Shown: positions 18,101 to 26,175 of the stretch, piece by piece | Layout of the letters: each line of letters begins with the position of its first letter | How positions within the stretch are numbered: the stretch's first letter is position 1 | From: a virus | Length of the DNA stretch: 39,589 nucleotides | Reading direction: 5' to 3' (one strand) | IMG/VR virus record: IMGVR_UViG_3300010885_008156 | Span: 1-39,589 of that record | Position numbers and translations under genes: made by a program | The notes under the pieces: generated by a model | Seen by the model: the letters and a program-made list of their open reading frames with translations, nothing else | The model's database searches: none | Told to the model about the DNA's origin: nothing

Positions 18101-21100
18101 AGAAGGCCACGGATCTTCTTGTCAATGGCAAGGCTTGGAGCGGCATCAAGACCAACTCGTTCTATCAGAACCTGATGGTTGAAATTGCTCCGGAGAAGTT
18201 GGACGAAGGCGTTGCCACGATGGATATGTGGATGGCGCTGGCGTTTGACTACGGAGACAAGGCGCTCGATCAGGGTCCGAAGTACAAGTTCTCTGAACGC
18301 GAGATCCAGCGTCTTGCGGGAGAACTTGGATGGAAGGCGCATCAGGTTCAGGCCGCGATCTGGACGGCAATGAAGGGGCGCATTGACCCGATCCGTGCTG
18401 ATCTGAAAGAGCATGAACTGAAGGTCGGAATCGGAGAGATGGTCAAGAAGGTTGATCAGGAAACCAAGGAGGTTTCTGACGTATATCGCGTGAAGAAAGA
18501 CCGCGAATACGACCATTTCAAGTTGGCTCACAAGATGGGCATGGCACGCGCCATTACCAAGGAAGGTGTTGCTGACAGCAAGTACGACTTCAGCAACGCG
18601 ATCAATGATCGTCTGGCACAGTTGTCGTGGGAAGCCACCCCAAGCACGGCGACTGGCCGATCACTTCCCGGAATCCACACGGCTACGACCGAGCAGAAGT
18701 TTGAGTACCTGAATGCCATTCGCGAAATCCTGTTCAAGGGCGGTCGCGATGTGATCGCCGATATGGCTGGCCTGCCGCAGGGACGAACCTTCACCGGATT
18801 CAGCGCGTGGGGCAGTCAGGTCGGCGCTGGAGCGCAGACTCTTGTCCCGGTTCCGATGGCGAATACTGGCAAGAATCGGGCCATCAAGCCAGAGGCAAAG
18901 AAACTTCTCAATCTTGCATCATTGATCAAGGGGTTTGTGCTTGAGCAGGACTCGGTTGTTTATCACACGCCAATCTGGGAAGAAGCAAAGATTCGCCACA
19001 ACGGCATCAGCCTGATGACTGATCGTGCGCTTGACGAATCTGAAATGAACTTGCTTTATCAGAAGATCTACGACCGATTCGGAATGTGGGATCTTGCGCC
19101 CGGATACCGCGAAGACGGAATCAGAGTGTTGAACTTTGTCGAAGGTCTCAAGGACAAAGATTTCCAGCAGGGGATGAAAGAAGTGCTTTCGTCCTTGCCG
19201 GATGACTTCGGTGGTGGTACTGTCCGTGTGAAGACCTTCCGGTCGGACGGCAATTACCTCGGCAACAATTGGGAGAAGAATCCAAATGGCGAAGATTATC
19301 TATCTGAAATCCAGTCCGACCGACCCGATCTACTCGATGGGGTCAGAGATCTACGCCGCCGTGTCCAAGCCGTCAACCAAGACTTCAATGCCAAGTACGG
19401 ATGGGGATCAACAGCAGTCTATGCCGCCCGACGAAAGGCAACTGTCGATGCATCAGTCATACGAGCAGGCTCTCTCGGAGTGGCTCGGGAATACGGAAAC
19501 GCAGTTGCAGGAGCCTCTCGTTTCACAGGAATCCACTTCTCCGGAGAATCCCGCGCAAGGCTGAATTCAAGGTTCTACGGGACGGGGATGCGCGGAGCCG
19601 AGGCAAGTCGCGTCAACACATCCGAAGATGACCGCCTTCGTCATCGTGTGTACTTCTATGTTGATGATGGAAACGGGGTAGTTCCAGAATCTGGTGTTGG
19701 AGATCAGATTCACGGGGTGATTCTCAACAACATCTACGACGCAAATCGCGATCCGCTGAAATTGCGCGGACGGGTAAAGAACGCAAACGAGTTTGAATCT
19801 GCGGTGGCAGATGCAGGATTCGATGGCGTGTACTTTCCGAAAGCACTTTCCCAGCGCGGCATTGACATGGGCGCTATTGCTCTCATCGGCAAGCGTTCTG
19901 TCCCAGTCGAGCGCAAGGGTTCTTACAACGAGAACGTGCTTCGTCAGATGCAGATTGTTGAACGCGGCGGAACGCTCTCGGCCCGTTTCAAGAAGACCAC
20001 GGGTACGCCGAGCGAAACAACGACATCGACAGAACTTGCCAAGCGGTTTGAGCAGCGGACAACTGGCGTGAGCGAACCGATCAAGAACTTGATCAACACG
20101 CTCAACTCAATCATCACGGGTCGAGATTTTGCGGCGCTTGCGCCGACGGCAAACCAACAGGCGGTCGCAAATGCAGCCGCCGGAAATTACGTCGAAATTT
20201 ACCCAAGCGTCCGCGCCAAGTTCATGTACTTGGACGAGACGATCATGCTGTCCAAGAAAGATGTTGATGGCGACGGTCGGATATTCGCGCATGAATTGAT
20301 GCACGCCGCAACATCGGTCCGGATCGATGATTATGTTCGTCGATTCCTGAACGAAGTAACGAGAGGTCCGAGTGGACTAATTGATCTTTCGTTGGTCGAG
20401 CAATACAAGAAGTACAACTTCACGACGTTGTCTGGCAAGGCGTACATGGATGGCCTTGCGCTGATGTCGAATCATCCAAAGGTTGATCCAGCAATGAAGG
20501 AACTGATTGACTGCTTCCTTGAAGCAGCAAAATCAAGTCCATCGAATTACACGATAATGACGGAAGGTCGGGTGCGCCGTACCGGAAGATTTACTTACAC
20601 CGGAAGCAATCCGATTGAGGTTGTTGAAGAACAGAAGGTACTCAAGAAGTACCGATTCCCTCTTCCGGGTCAAACAGAATCTACTTACGAAGAGGTTCCG
20701 TACACCCAATATCAAGTTGTCATCAAGAATGAAACCGAGAAGGGTGATCTCGTAGTTGGTCATTACAACAACAGACAACAAGCAGATTTTGCGGCAAATG
20801 AACTACGGTCTGGAAAGCCAACTTCCTCTCTCAATTCGTTGTTTCCGCAGACTGGTACTGGCTTGGTTGCAGAAACGAAGATGACTGGTAAGGGCGCTGT
20901 CAATCAGGGCCAAGGTGGAGACGTTGTAGTCAATCGCGGAGGAATGTACGGATTCGGAAATCTGCATGAGTTCATCGCCGAGTGCGCCAACAATGCCGCA
21001 TTCCAAAACGTCCTTCGCAAGTTGCCGTCGAAGGGTCGTGGAGGAACCGTGTTCACTCGCTTGATGAGCGCGATTCGCCAGTTGCTCGGATTGTCTGAAG

Positions 21101-24100
21101 ACAAGCAGACGATGCTTGACGATGTCATGCGATTGACCGAGGAAATCGCAACGGTCGATATGACTGCTGCAACTCAAGGTCGCCGACAGGCTGTCGCTGG
21201 TGAAACTAACGCTCCTGCTATCAAGCCAAGACTGTCATACGGATTGGCTATTGCCAATGGGTTGACGGAAGTTCGGAAGACGGATGATGACACATTCCGG
21301 TTGGTCTACGAAGTTCCCGGCATTGATCTTGTGAGTCGATATGGATCAGATGGTTTGACGATCAGTATTGGCAAGACCGACAAACTTCCGATTTACATGA
21401 CGCTATATCGGGATTCAAATGATGGGAATTGGTACATCGATGAAGCGAAGTACCGATCCCGTTATCTCTACGACCTTGGATATCCCGAGACAACCGGACT
21501 GAATCTTGGGAAAACGAAAACAGCGGCTGCTAAAAAGATTGCGAGCATTGTTTCCGACATGGCTTTGTTGGTGTCGAACTACAACGAAGCAAACTTGGAA
21601 TCGGTACGACTCGACGCAATTGCTCGTAATCCAAATGTCAAGGTAACTGTAAATGACACTCGGGCTGCGTCAAGTAGTGCGTCTTTTGCTGCCCGTCCTT
21701 CCGTGTCTCCGGAAGCAAAGGCTGACGCTGCTGCGGTTGCCATCTTTGATGTTGCCAAGAATCGTCTTGGCACGCTGCTGAATTCTCTTCCCAAGGACAA
21801 GACCAAGTGGTCTGCTTCTGATGTTGCTGCCGTCAAGGCTGCTCGCAAGGAAGTGATGGCGGCTGTCCGTGGCCTGAAGCGCAAACCGAAGGGTGCAGAT
21901 GTCGGAACGATGGCGTATGGCATGGGCCGTCGCGAAGGTCAGGTCGGCGGCATGATCAAGGGGCGCAAGGAAGGTATGCGCGAAGAGCGCGAGCGCCAGC
22001 GTGCCGAAGCAATTGCCAAGCGCAAGGAACTTCGCACCTCATTTGTTGCGCGTGTTGAGAAACTCCGCGCCCAGATCGAAGCCGCCGCCGAGAAGAACGA
22101 TGTGTTGCGGCAGCGCATGGAAATGATGCGGAAGATGGAACGCCTGAATCGCGATGCCGCTGCTGAGCGTGCTGGCAAGCGCGTCATCAAGGCGTGGTTC
22201 GCTGGTCAACAGAAGGGTTCAACCGCTGGGTACAACGAAGCCAAGCGGGAGATGAAGGAGATCCGCAAGGCGGCAGCGGAAGTGATCGGCACGCTGCCGC
22301 GATCCATGCGTGGCAAGTACATCGATGCGGTCGCCCGGATGAAGACCGCCGCTGGCATCGACCAGATCGCTCGTCGCGTGGTTCGCGATCTCGCCATTGC
22401 CGAGGCTGCGGAAACAGTCGGAGATATCAACCGCCTGATCAAGCGGGTGAAGAAGGTTGGGCTGCGTGCCGAAACCCGAACCAATCTCCTGACTGACTTG
22501 ACGGCTGCTCGATCCATGCTCGCGTCCGGAAAGAAGCGCCTGCTCCCGTTCACCAACACGGCTGATCTTGCAAACCGGACGGCTGCTGCCCGGTCGTTGC
22601 AGGAAGGCGTGCTGCATGAGTTCGACATGGAGCGTCAGGAATACCGCGACGCTCGCGACGAACGCGCAATGGAAGCAACGGCTGACGCGATTGCGCTCGG
22701 CAAGACTCTTGCAGCGCTGCCCAAGATTGAGCGCGGCAAGTTGTCATCGGTCGCGCCCAAGCGTGGCATTGTCGCCGACATCCTTGTGTCCAATTCCAAT
22801 GCCGATATGTACACCCTGATGCACGCCATCGAAGGTGGCGCAAACGGGATCCTCGGGAAGATCTGGACTGGCATCAACGCGGCCAAGGGAAGCATGACGC
22901 TTGCTCGCAAGTCGATTGACGAGAAGATCGACAAGGCTCTGCGAGATGCTGGGTACAACGGTTACGACGGATATGCCACTACTGCCGCTGGTCTGTATGG
23001 AGACTCTGCTGCCGAGTCGGTATCCGTGACCATTGGTGGCAAGGCCATGACCATCACGACCGACCAGTTGCTGAACATCGCTGCGATGGACCAGCAGACG
23101 GTCGATCTGCTGACCGACGCTACGAATCCGGCTGGCGACAAGGGCGCTCCGATTGTGTTCTCGACGGATCGAAACGCCAAGCCGATGTATCTGACGAAGC
23201 AGGAGTTTGATGCCATTCGTGCTGGCCTGTCAACCGGACAGCGCAATCTGATCGACACGATGAAGTCGATCCTTGATACGGACATCCGCCCCGCTGCGTT
23301 CGACATTCACTTCCAGATCCACGGGCGACAGCCGAGCATCGTGCCGGGGTACTTCCCGCGCAAGCGTCTCGGCGACGAGATCTCGGAGCAGGGCATCGAT
23401 CCGAATATGCAGCCGGGTGCGGTGGTGAACACCATGCTGTCGAACGCAGGGTTCCTCCAAGAGCGCGTGGCCGCAAAGTCCACGATGGTCATCGGCGGAA
23501 TGATGCGGACGATGGATGACCACATCGAGGAATCCCTGCGACTGATTCACTTGTCGCTGCCATTGCGCCATGCCATGTCGGTGCTGAAGTCCGCTGCTGT
23601 TCGCACCGGAATCGAGGAGACGATGGGCGATGGCGGAAACGACAGCATCAGGAAGTTGGTACTGAACGGAGTCGGCCTGTCCGGCAAGCCGCAGGGTGGA
23701 CTCATCGAGGGGATCAACGCCAACATCAGCGGCGCTCTGATCACCATCAACCCCAAGACTTGGCTGCGTCAGATCGGCGGCGTGTTCCGTCTCGCTTCCG
23801 AAATGCCAGCGGGTGCATGGGCTGCTGGTGTCGGTCGCATGATTGTCATGTCTCCGAGCGAGCGATCCAAGATGGCGCAGTCCATCGAGTCCATCAACGG
23901 GTACTTCTACGACAGGCATCGCCGCAGTCAGGTCGGCATCTTCGCCAACGTGCTTGGCAACGCCAACAATTCCAAGGACCGATGGACTGCTGCGTTGCAG
24001 TCATCTGCGCGTTCATTCCGTGCCATCGGCGAGGATGTTGCGGCTGGTCGATTCACGCAGGCCGCTCGCGATGTGCGCGACGGCGTGCTGCCCATCAGCC

Positions 24101-25005
24101 GAGTGATAAAGAGTGCGGACGGCGTGCTTCGCATCATCGACAGACAGATCATGCTGGCCGCTTTCCTCGGCGCACGGGCCGATGTGATGAAGACCAACCC
24201 GTCGATGAGCGCAGCGGAAGCGGATGTTGCTGCTGCTCGGCTGGCTGAATATGCGTTCCGCAAGACGCAAAACGTCAGCGATCCGATGGATGACACGGTG
24301 TTCGCCGCTCGGCAGAAGTTCTCGCAGGGTGTCGGTCGCCTGATGTTCCCGTTCAGCAGCGACCCGCTGAAGGGTTACAACCAGTTGCGCCGCGCCATCG
24401 CCAGCAGGGATCCGTCTCTCATCGCCCGTACCACCGCCGGGATCACGGGCAATATCGCCACCGCTGCGGCGGTCAACCCCCTGTGGATGACGGCTGGTCT
24501 CGCCATTGCCAACGCGCTGGGCGGAAGCGGAGATGACGAGGATGACGAGATGATCCGGCGCATGGAGATGGAGAAGCAGTACCGCTACCTCGGGCCTACG
24601 ATTGCCGCAGACGCTTCCGCCGTGGCGTTTGGCTATCTGGGCATGGCGGCTGGCGCGATGATCGACGGGGCAATGGGAAGCCCGGAACGGGCAGACGATG
24701 TGCTTGAGCCGCTCGTCGTGCGTTTCCTCGGCGACACCACCCAGTACATCGCCAAGGGTCAGATGTCGATGGGCGCGAAGGCTGCGTTGCAAATGGCTGG
24801 CGTGCCTGTGGTTGCGCCATTCTCCACCGTCGAAAGCGTCTACCGTGCCGCGAACCCCAGCGACTCCAAGTTGCTGGAGTACTACCGAAAGTTGGATAGG
24901 GCTGGACAACTTAACCTCAAGCAGCGCCAGCGCATGAACGTGCTGGCTGCGGCGGAACGGATGAGGCTTGCCCGAGAGAAGCGGGACAAAGTACTGAACC
25001 CCTGA
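15184..25005 (+). CDS. Giant polyvalent protein: two zincin-like domains, ADP-ribosyltransferase-like domain, LPD-type regions
   Basis: A 3273-residue protein, 25 percent of the genome. In order: LDLVREM repeats at 10-16 and 23-29; hydrophobic stretch near 170-200; coiled coil 380-450; metallopeptidase-like HEVIH at 562-566; Ala/Pro linker 733-775; helical domain 860-1160; region ending in SEIQSD near 1373-1380; ADP-ribosyltransferase-like region about 1440-1580 (GIHFS, YGTGMRGAE, RVYFYVDDG, DAGFDGVYF); second metallopeptidase motif HELMH at 1703-1707 with NLHEFIAECANN near 1925; charged helices 2220-2500; large C-terminal domain with hydrophobic patches. This matches the 'polyvalent protein' architecture (Iyer and colleagues, 2017): effectors injected with phage DNA against host defences. 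Its place after ejection proteins fits. Activities are inferred from motifs only. Confidence 0.8.
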   Translation: MPDNNQQSLLDLVREMPVEKNYLDLVREMGMEKRQQTAPGGMETQAAGETAGAMLSSGLTPFGFQRGAEALSVVMAKLFGDEGTGQLAEQIYRADDKTLQAGGGIRDTVGRSLAGMTAATVRGAATTIEAVVPDVVDPMAKVEGFTRGMANTATVTSDTFTDKVTAAVTNGVANIALGVAAPMAAPALFFLQGAGGAANEYDQAYIDGMLSQRDGIYKPGDKYIAALKGGVIEGVTEWLGAKSAKYLGATFWGKQAAKSIEKMNPAMKFAVGTGLAYASEAAEEGGASIAYSLTKNWQGQERPEFWDGAKEAFADAFYGGFGGAGAHPLIAVGEAAQAKRIRNRISAEIARSNNAFADPDFWDAMPKATVDAMRAMSPQERQAELSSARDAYHQSNADRQAGAAALNSAASALDNAQKELSRANKRGKQDAIDVATKNVEAAQAGFDSAFANQSILGAELLAARTRLMTIAAFNGRNTPTIKLNTTDVLAAEKLSVAAPTSDTDSKVQSEMESLGYDVQFYDPTDPNDTRPAFYSPSTPNTVYLRSGMKESEFAAAMGYAYHEVIHVIQATDGDLYKALRQSFDEQSTVEAGVQYFNDKLRADDRLAQTAAGTIAAEVGGVSARPMMQGQMVEERAGRALLQAEGEAQITQSAMEEFFKTGKAPGLLGRVIIKLGLRGKQAATALRVRSVLMKGAQERIARKAAPAKVGSEVALTEFGRQMVEAMGVAGAVQMAETAPAPTAPSTTAAAPAAAAAAPSAAPVPPSASAAVLTASGMTPAEAARAETPDFKAMVNLAVNNIRKGDKTFAQGKRLYPIMAAMESDPSTLSDDDRQIGRQMQQEMYAEFGPKYATLWARPSKPKSDVGHKREKATGRYVGAPDWIGGSPAKLKQLRTKLRQLALEGEDGKMWYENSSRAILDIVNGDVDEAEKIVALIAIYSPNATVPANMAMALTAYYQWKAGVEIKAGLGSGNEKATDLLVNGKAWSGIKTNSFYQNLMVEIAPEKLDEGVATMDMWMALAFDYGDKALDQGPKYKFSEREIQRLAGELGWKAHQVQAAIWTAMKGRIDPIRADLKEHELKVGIGEMVKKVDQETKEVSDVYRVKKDREYDHFKLAHKMGMARAITKEGVADSKYDFSNAINDRLAQLSWEATPSTATGRSLPGIHTATTEQKFEYLNAIREILFKGGRDVIADMAGLPQGRTFTGFSAWGSQVGAGAQTLVPVPMANTGKNRAIKPEAKKLLNLASLIKGFVLEQDSVVYHTPIWEEAKIRHNGISLMTDRALDESEMNLLYQKIYDRFGMWDLAPGYREDGIRVLNFVEGLKDKDFQQGMKEVLSSLPDDFGGGTVRVKTFRSDGNYLGNNWEKNPNGEDYLSEIQSDRPDLLDGVRDLRRRVQAVNQDFNAKYGWGSTAVYAARRKATVDASVIRAGSLGVAREYGNAVAGASRFTGIHFSGESRARLNSRFYGTGMRGAEASRVNTSEDDRLRHRVYFYVDDGNGVVPESGVGDQIHGVILNNIYDANRDPLKLRGRVKNANEFESAVADAGFDGVYFPKALSQRGIDMGAIALIGKRSVPVERKGSYNENVLRQMQIVERGGTLSARFKKTTGTPSETTTSTELAKRFEQRTTGVSEPIKNLINTLNSIITGRDFAALAPTANQQAVANAAAGNYVEIYPSVRAKFMYLDETIMLSKKDVDGDGRIFAHELMHAATSVRIDDYVRRFLNEVTRGPSGLIDLSLVEQYKKYNFTTLSGKAYMDGLALMSNHPKVDPAMKELIDCFLEAAKSSPSNYTIMTEGRVRRTGRFTYTGSNPIEVVEEQKVLKKYRFPLPGQTESTYEEVPYTQYQVVIKNETEKGDLVVGHYNNRQQADFAANELRSGKPTSSLNSLFPQTGTGLVAETKMTGKGAVNQGQGGDVVVNRGGMYGFGNLHEFIAECANNAAFQNVLRKLPSKGRGGTVFTRLMSAIRQLLGLSEDKQTMLDDVMRLTEEIATVDMTAATQGRRQAVAGETNAPAIKPRLSYGLAIANGLTEVRKTDDDTFRLVYEVPGIDLVSRYGSDGLTISIGKTDKLPIYMTLYRDSNDGNWYIDEAKYRSRYLYDLGYPETTGLNLGKTKTAAAKKIASIVSDMALLVSNYNEANLESVRLDAIARNPNVKVTVNDTRAASSSASFAARPSVSPEAKADAAAVAIFDVAKNRLGTLLNSLPKDKTKWSASDVAAVKAARKEVMAAVRGLKRKPKGADVGTMAYGMGRREGQVGGMIKGRKEGMREERERQRAEAIAKRKELRTSFVARVEKLRAQIEAAAEKNDVLRQRMEMMRKMERLNRDAAAERAGKRVIKAWFAGQQKGSTAGYNEAKREMKEIRKAAAEVIGTLPRSMRGKYIDAVARMKTAAGIDQIARRVVRDLAIAEAAETVGDINRLIKRVKKVGLRAETRTNLLTDLTAARSMLASGKKRLLPFTNTADLANRTAAARSLQEGVLHEFDMERQEYRDARDERAMEATADAIALGKTLAALPKIERGKLSSVAPKRGIVADILVSNSNADMYTLMHAIEGGANGILGKIWTGINAAKGSMTLARKSIDEKIDKALRDAGYNGYDGYATTAAGLYGDSAAESVSVTIGGKAMTITTDQLLNIAAMDQQTVDLLTDATNPAGDKGAPIVFSTDRNAKPMYLTKQEFDAIRAGLSTGQRNLIDTMKSILDTDIRPAAFDIHFQIHGRQPSIVPGYFPRKRLGDEISEQGIDPNMQPGAVVNTMLSNAGFLQERVAAKSTMVIGGMMRTMDDHIEESLRLIHLSLPLRHAMSVLKSAAVRTGIEETMGDGGNDSIRKLVLNGVGLSGKPQGGLIEGINANISGALITINPKTWLRQIGGVFRLASEMPAGAWAAGVGRMIVMSPSERSKMAQSIESINGYFYDRHRRSQVGIFANVLGNANNSKDRWTAALQSSARSFRAIGEDVAAGRFTQAARDVRDGVLPISRVIKSADGVLRIIDRQIMLAAFLGARADVMKTNPSMSAAEADVAAARLAEYAFRKTQNVSDPMDDTVFAARQKFSQGVGRLMFPFSSDPLKGYNQLRRAIASRDPSLIARTTAGITGNIATAAAVNPLWMTAGLAIANALGGSGDDEDDEMIRRMEMEKQYRYLGPTIAADASAVAFGYLGMAAGAMIDGAMGSPERADDVLEPLVVRFLGDTTQYIAKGQMSMGAKAALQMAGVPVVAPFSTVESVYRAANPSDSKLLEYYRKLDRAGQLNLKQRQRMNVLAAAERMRLAREKRDKVLNP
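19286..19564 (+). CDS. Candidate overprinted gene inside the polyvalent gene (92 residues)
   Basis: An ATG at 19286 opens 92 codons in a shifted frame inside the polyvalent gene. Upstream lies TTGGGAGA (19269-19276), the same ribosome-binding site used by several early genes at 25309, 29230 and on the minus strand at 31810 and 33493. The shifted frame uses common codons (atc, aag, gcc, cag), while the main frame here uses several less common ones (cta three times, aga, ata, cga). The product is hydrophilic, Ser/Gln/Pro-rich. The main frame carries SEIQSD and the lead-in to GIHFS, so both frames look meaningful. The function is unknown. Confidence 0.35.
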   Translation: MAKIIYLKSSPTDPIYSMGSEIYAAVSKPSTKTSMPSTDGDQQQSMPPDERQLSMHQSYEQALSEWLGNTETQLQEPLVSQESTSPENPAQG

Positions 25006-25034
25006 TTGACAGGACATTGTGGTGTAGTTACCAT
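25006..25034 (+). promoter_or_regulatory. Sigma70-type early promoter
   Basis: TTGACA (25006-25011), a perfect -35, is followed after exactly 17 bases by TACCAT (25029-25034, four of six -10 bases). It begins one base after the polyvalent stop and reads into the early operon. TGGT and ACCA half-sites flank the -10 (25020-25033) and could be an operator for the ribbon-helix-helix protein encoded next, which is weak inference. Confidence 0.75.
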
Positions 25035-25069
25035 GTGTGTGCGGTTCAATCCGCAGAAAGGAGAGACAC

Positions 25070-25261
25070 ATGGAAACACCACACCCCCGTCGCCACGCAA
25101 CGCTGACGATCAAGGCTGCAACGAAGCGCCGAATCGAGCAGTTTGCGGAGGCTGGTCGATGGACGCAATGCGCGTTGATCGATCTGCTGTTGGATCGGTA
25201 TGAGCATGAACTGCCGCAGCGCGTCAGTTCGGAAACGCCTGAAACCCGTTCGTACATTTGA
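25070..25261 (+). CDS. Ribbon-helix-helix (Arc/CopG-like) small protein
   Basis: A 63-residue basic protein, first gene of the early operon. Residues 9-14 (HATLTI) form a plausible beta strand, 16-28 helix one and 31-45 helix two (TQCALIDLLLDRYE), the layout of ribbon-helix-helix DNA-binding proteins, which act as dimers. AAAGGAGAGACAC before the ATG at 25070 is a very strong ribosome-binding site. An upstream in-frame ATG at 25037 lacks one. It may autoregulate the promoter at 25006 or control the late genes. Confidence 0.65.
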   Translation: METPHPRRHATLTIKAATKRRIEQFAEAGRWTQCALIDLLLDRYEHELPQRVSSETPETRSYI

Positions 25262-25267
25262 CAAACG

Positions 25268-25293
25268 CCGTGGGCCACAAGGACCACACGGCG
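25268..25293 (+). terminator. Imperfect hairpin between the regulator and exonuclease genes
   Basis: GCCGTG pairs with CACGGC and inner GG-CC bases can extend the stem with a bulge. GGCGGTTT follows. It lies after the ribbon-helix-helix gene and before the ribosome-binding site of the exonuclease, so it could attenuate transcription. It is weaker than the other hairpins of this genome. Confidence 0.35.
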
Positions 25294-25308
25294 GTTTGGG
25301 AGAGACCA

Positions 25309-26175
25309 ATGACCGTTACCAAGTTTGAAATACCAGCGTTCCCGCACGTTCAGCAGGAACTGCCCGACACAATCTATCACTCGCTTCCGTTGATGTCCGC
25401 TTCGCGCCTCCGAATTCTGGAGCGAAGCACATCTTTGCATCTGGCGCACAGCATGGCGAACCCGTCGGATTCCCCGGCGCTCGCCGTGGGACGCGCCCTG
25501 CATTGCAAGGTGCTGACCCCCAGCCTGTACTTGCGTGACTTTGTGGTAGCACCACAAGTGGATCGACGCACGAAGGAAGGCAAGGCAACGTGGGAATCGT
25601 TCATCGCGACGGCTGGCAATCGGACTGTCCTTACGACGGAGCAGGCCGAAGAAGTCAGCGCGATGGCGGCATCCATCGAGCAGCACCCGGACGCGAAGAT
25701 GATTGTGTCTGGTTTGGCTGGCACGCCCGAGGTGTCCCTGTTCGCGGAGATCGCTGGCGTGAAGGCGAAGTCTCGGTTCGACCGACTGGTTGAAGTCGGC
25801 GATGAACGAATCATCGTCGATGTGAAGACCACCTCGGGCAGCGCTTCGCAGTCGGAGTTTGAGAAGACCATCTGGAATTTCGGCTACGGAATCCAGAGCG
25901 CGTTCTATCTGGAGATGGCGCGTGCGTGCGGCGTACCCGCGCAGCACTTCGTGTTCGTCGTGGTCGAGAAGACAGCACCGTATGCGGTCGCGGTTTATCG
26001 CTTCAACGATGCCATCGCCAGCGCCTTCCGCCCCCGGATGCTTGAACTGGTGTCCCAGTACAAGACGTTCGTCGAGGAAGGACCGAAGGGTTACGAAGGA
26101 GTCACGGAGATCGGCATCCCAGCGTGGGCTGTCGCTCGTATCGCACCGAACTTGGGAGAGTTCAATGAAGTCTGA
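25309..26175 (+). CDS. PD-(D/E)XK exonuclease (RecE/YqaJ-like, DUF3799 type)
   Basis: A 288-residue protein. Nuclease features in order: GRALHCKVL (61-69, with His65), PEVSLFAEIAG (140-150), KSRFDRLV (154-161, Asp158), IIVDVKTT (168-175, Asp171 and Lys173, the D-x-K pair), and GIQSAFYLE with the Q-x-x-x-Y motif (Gln196, Tyr200). These define the RecB-like nuclease family that resects double-strand ends 5' to 3'. The ATG at 25309 follows TTTGGGAGAGACCA. It overlaps the annealase gene by 11 bases, forming the usual exonuclease-annealase pair for recombination-dependent replication. Confidence 0.85.
   Translation: MTVTKFEIPAFPHVQQELPDTIYHSLPLMSASRLRILERSTSLHLAHSMANPSDSPALAVGRALHCKVLTPSLYLRDFVVAPQVDRRTKEGKATWESFIATAGNRTVLTTEQAEEVSAMAASIEQHPDAKMIVSGLAGTPEVSLFAEIAGVKAKSRFDRLVEVGDERIIVDVKTTSGSASQSEFEKTIWNFGYGIQSAFYLEMARACGVPAQHFVFVVVEKTAPYAVAVYRFNDAIASAFRPRMLELVSQYKTFVEEGPKGYEGVTEIGIPAWAVARIAPNLGEFNEV

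Noticed and set aside
22194-22496. 100-codon shifted frame inside the polyvalent gene
   Set aside because: Arg/Gly/Trp-rich shadow without ribosome-binding site, unlike the candidate at 19286.
15184-25005. Possible N4-type virion RNA polymerase, suggested by the giant size
   Set aside because: No T7-like polymerase motifs were found. The visible motifs are peptidase and ADP-ribosyltransferase-like.
25258-25286. Second TTGACA box before the exonuclease gene
   Set aside because: No -10-like hexamer at 16-18 bases downstream.
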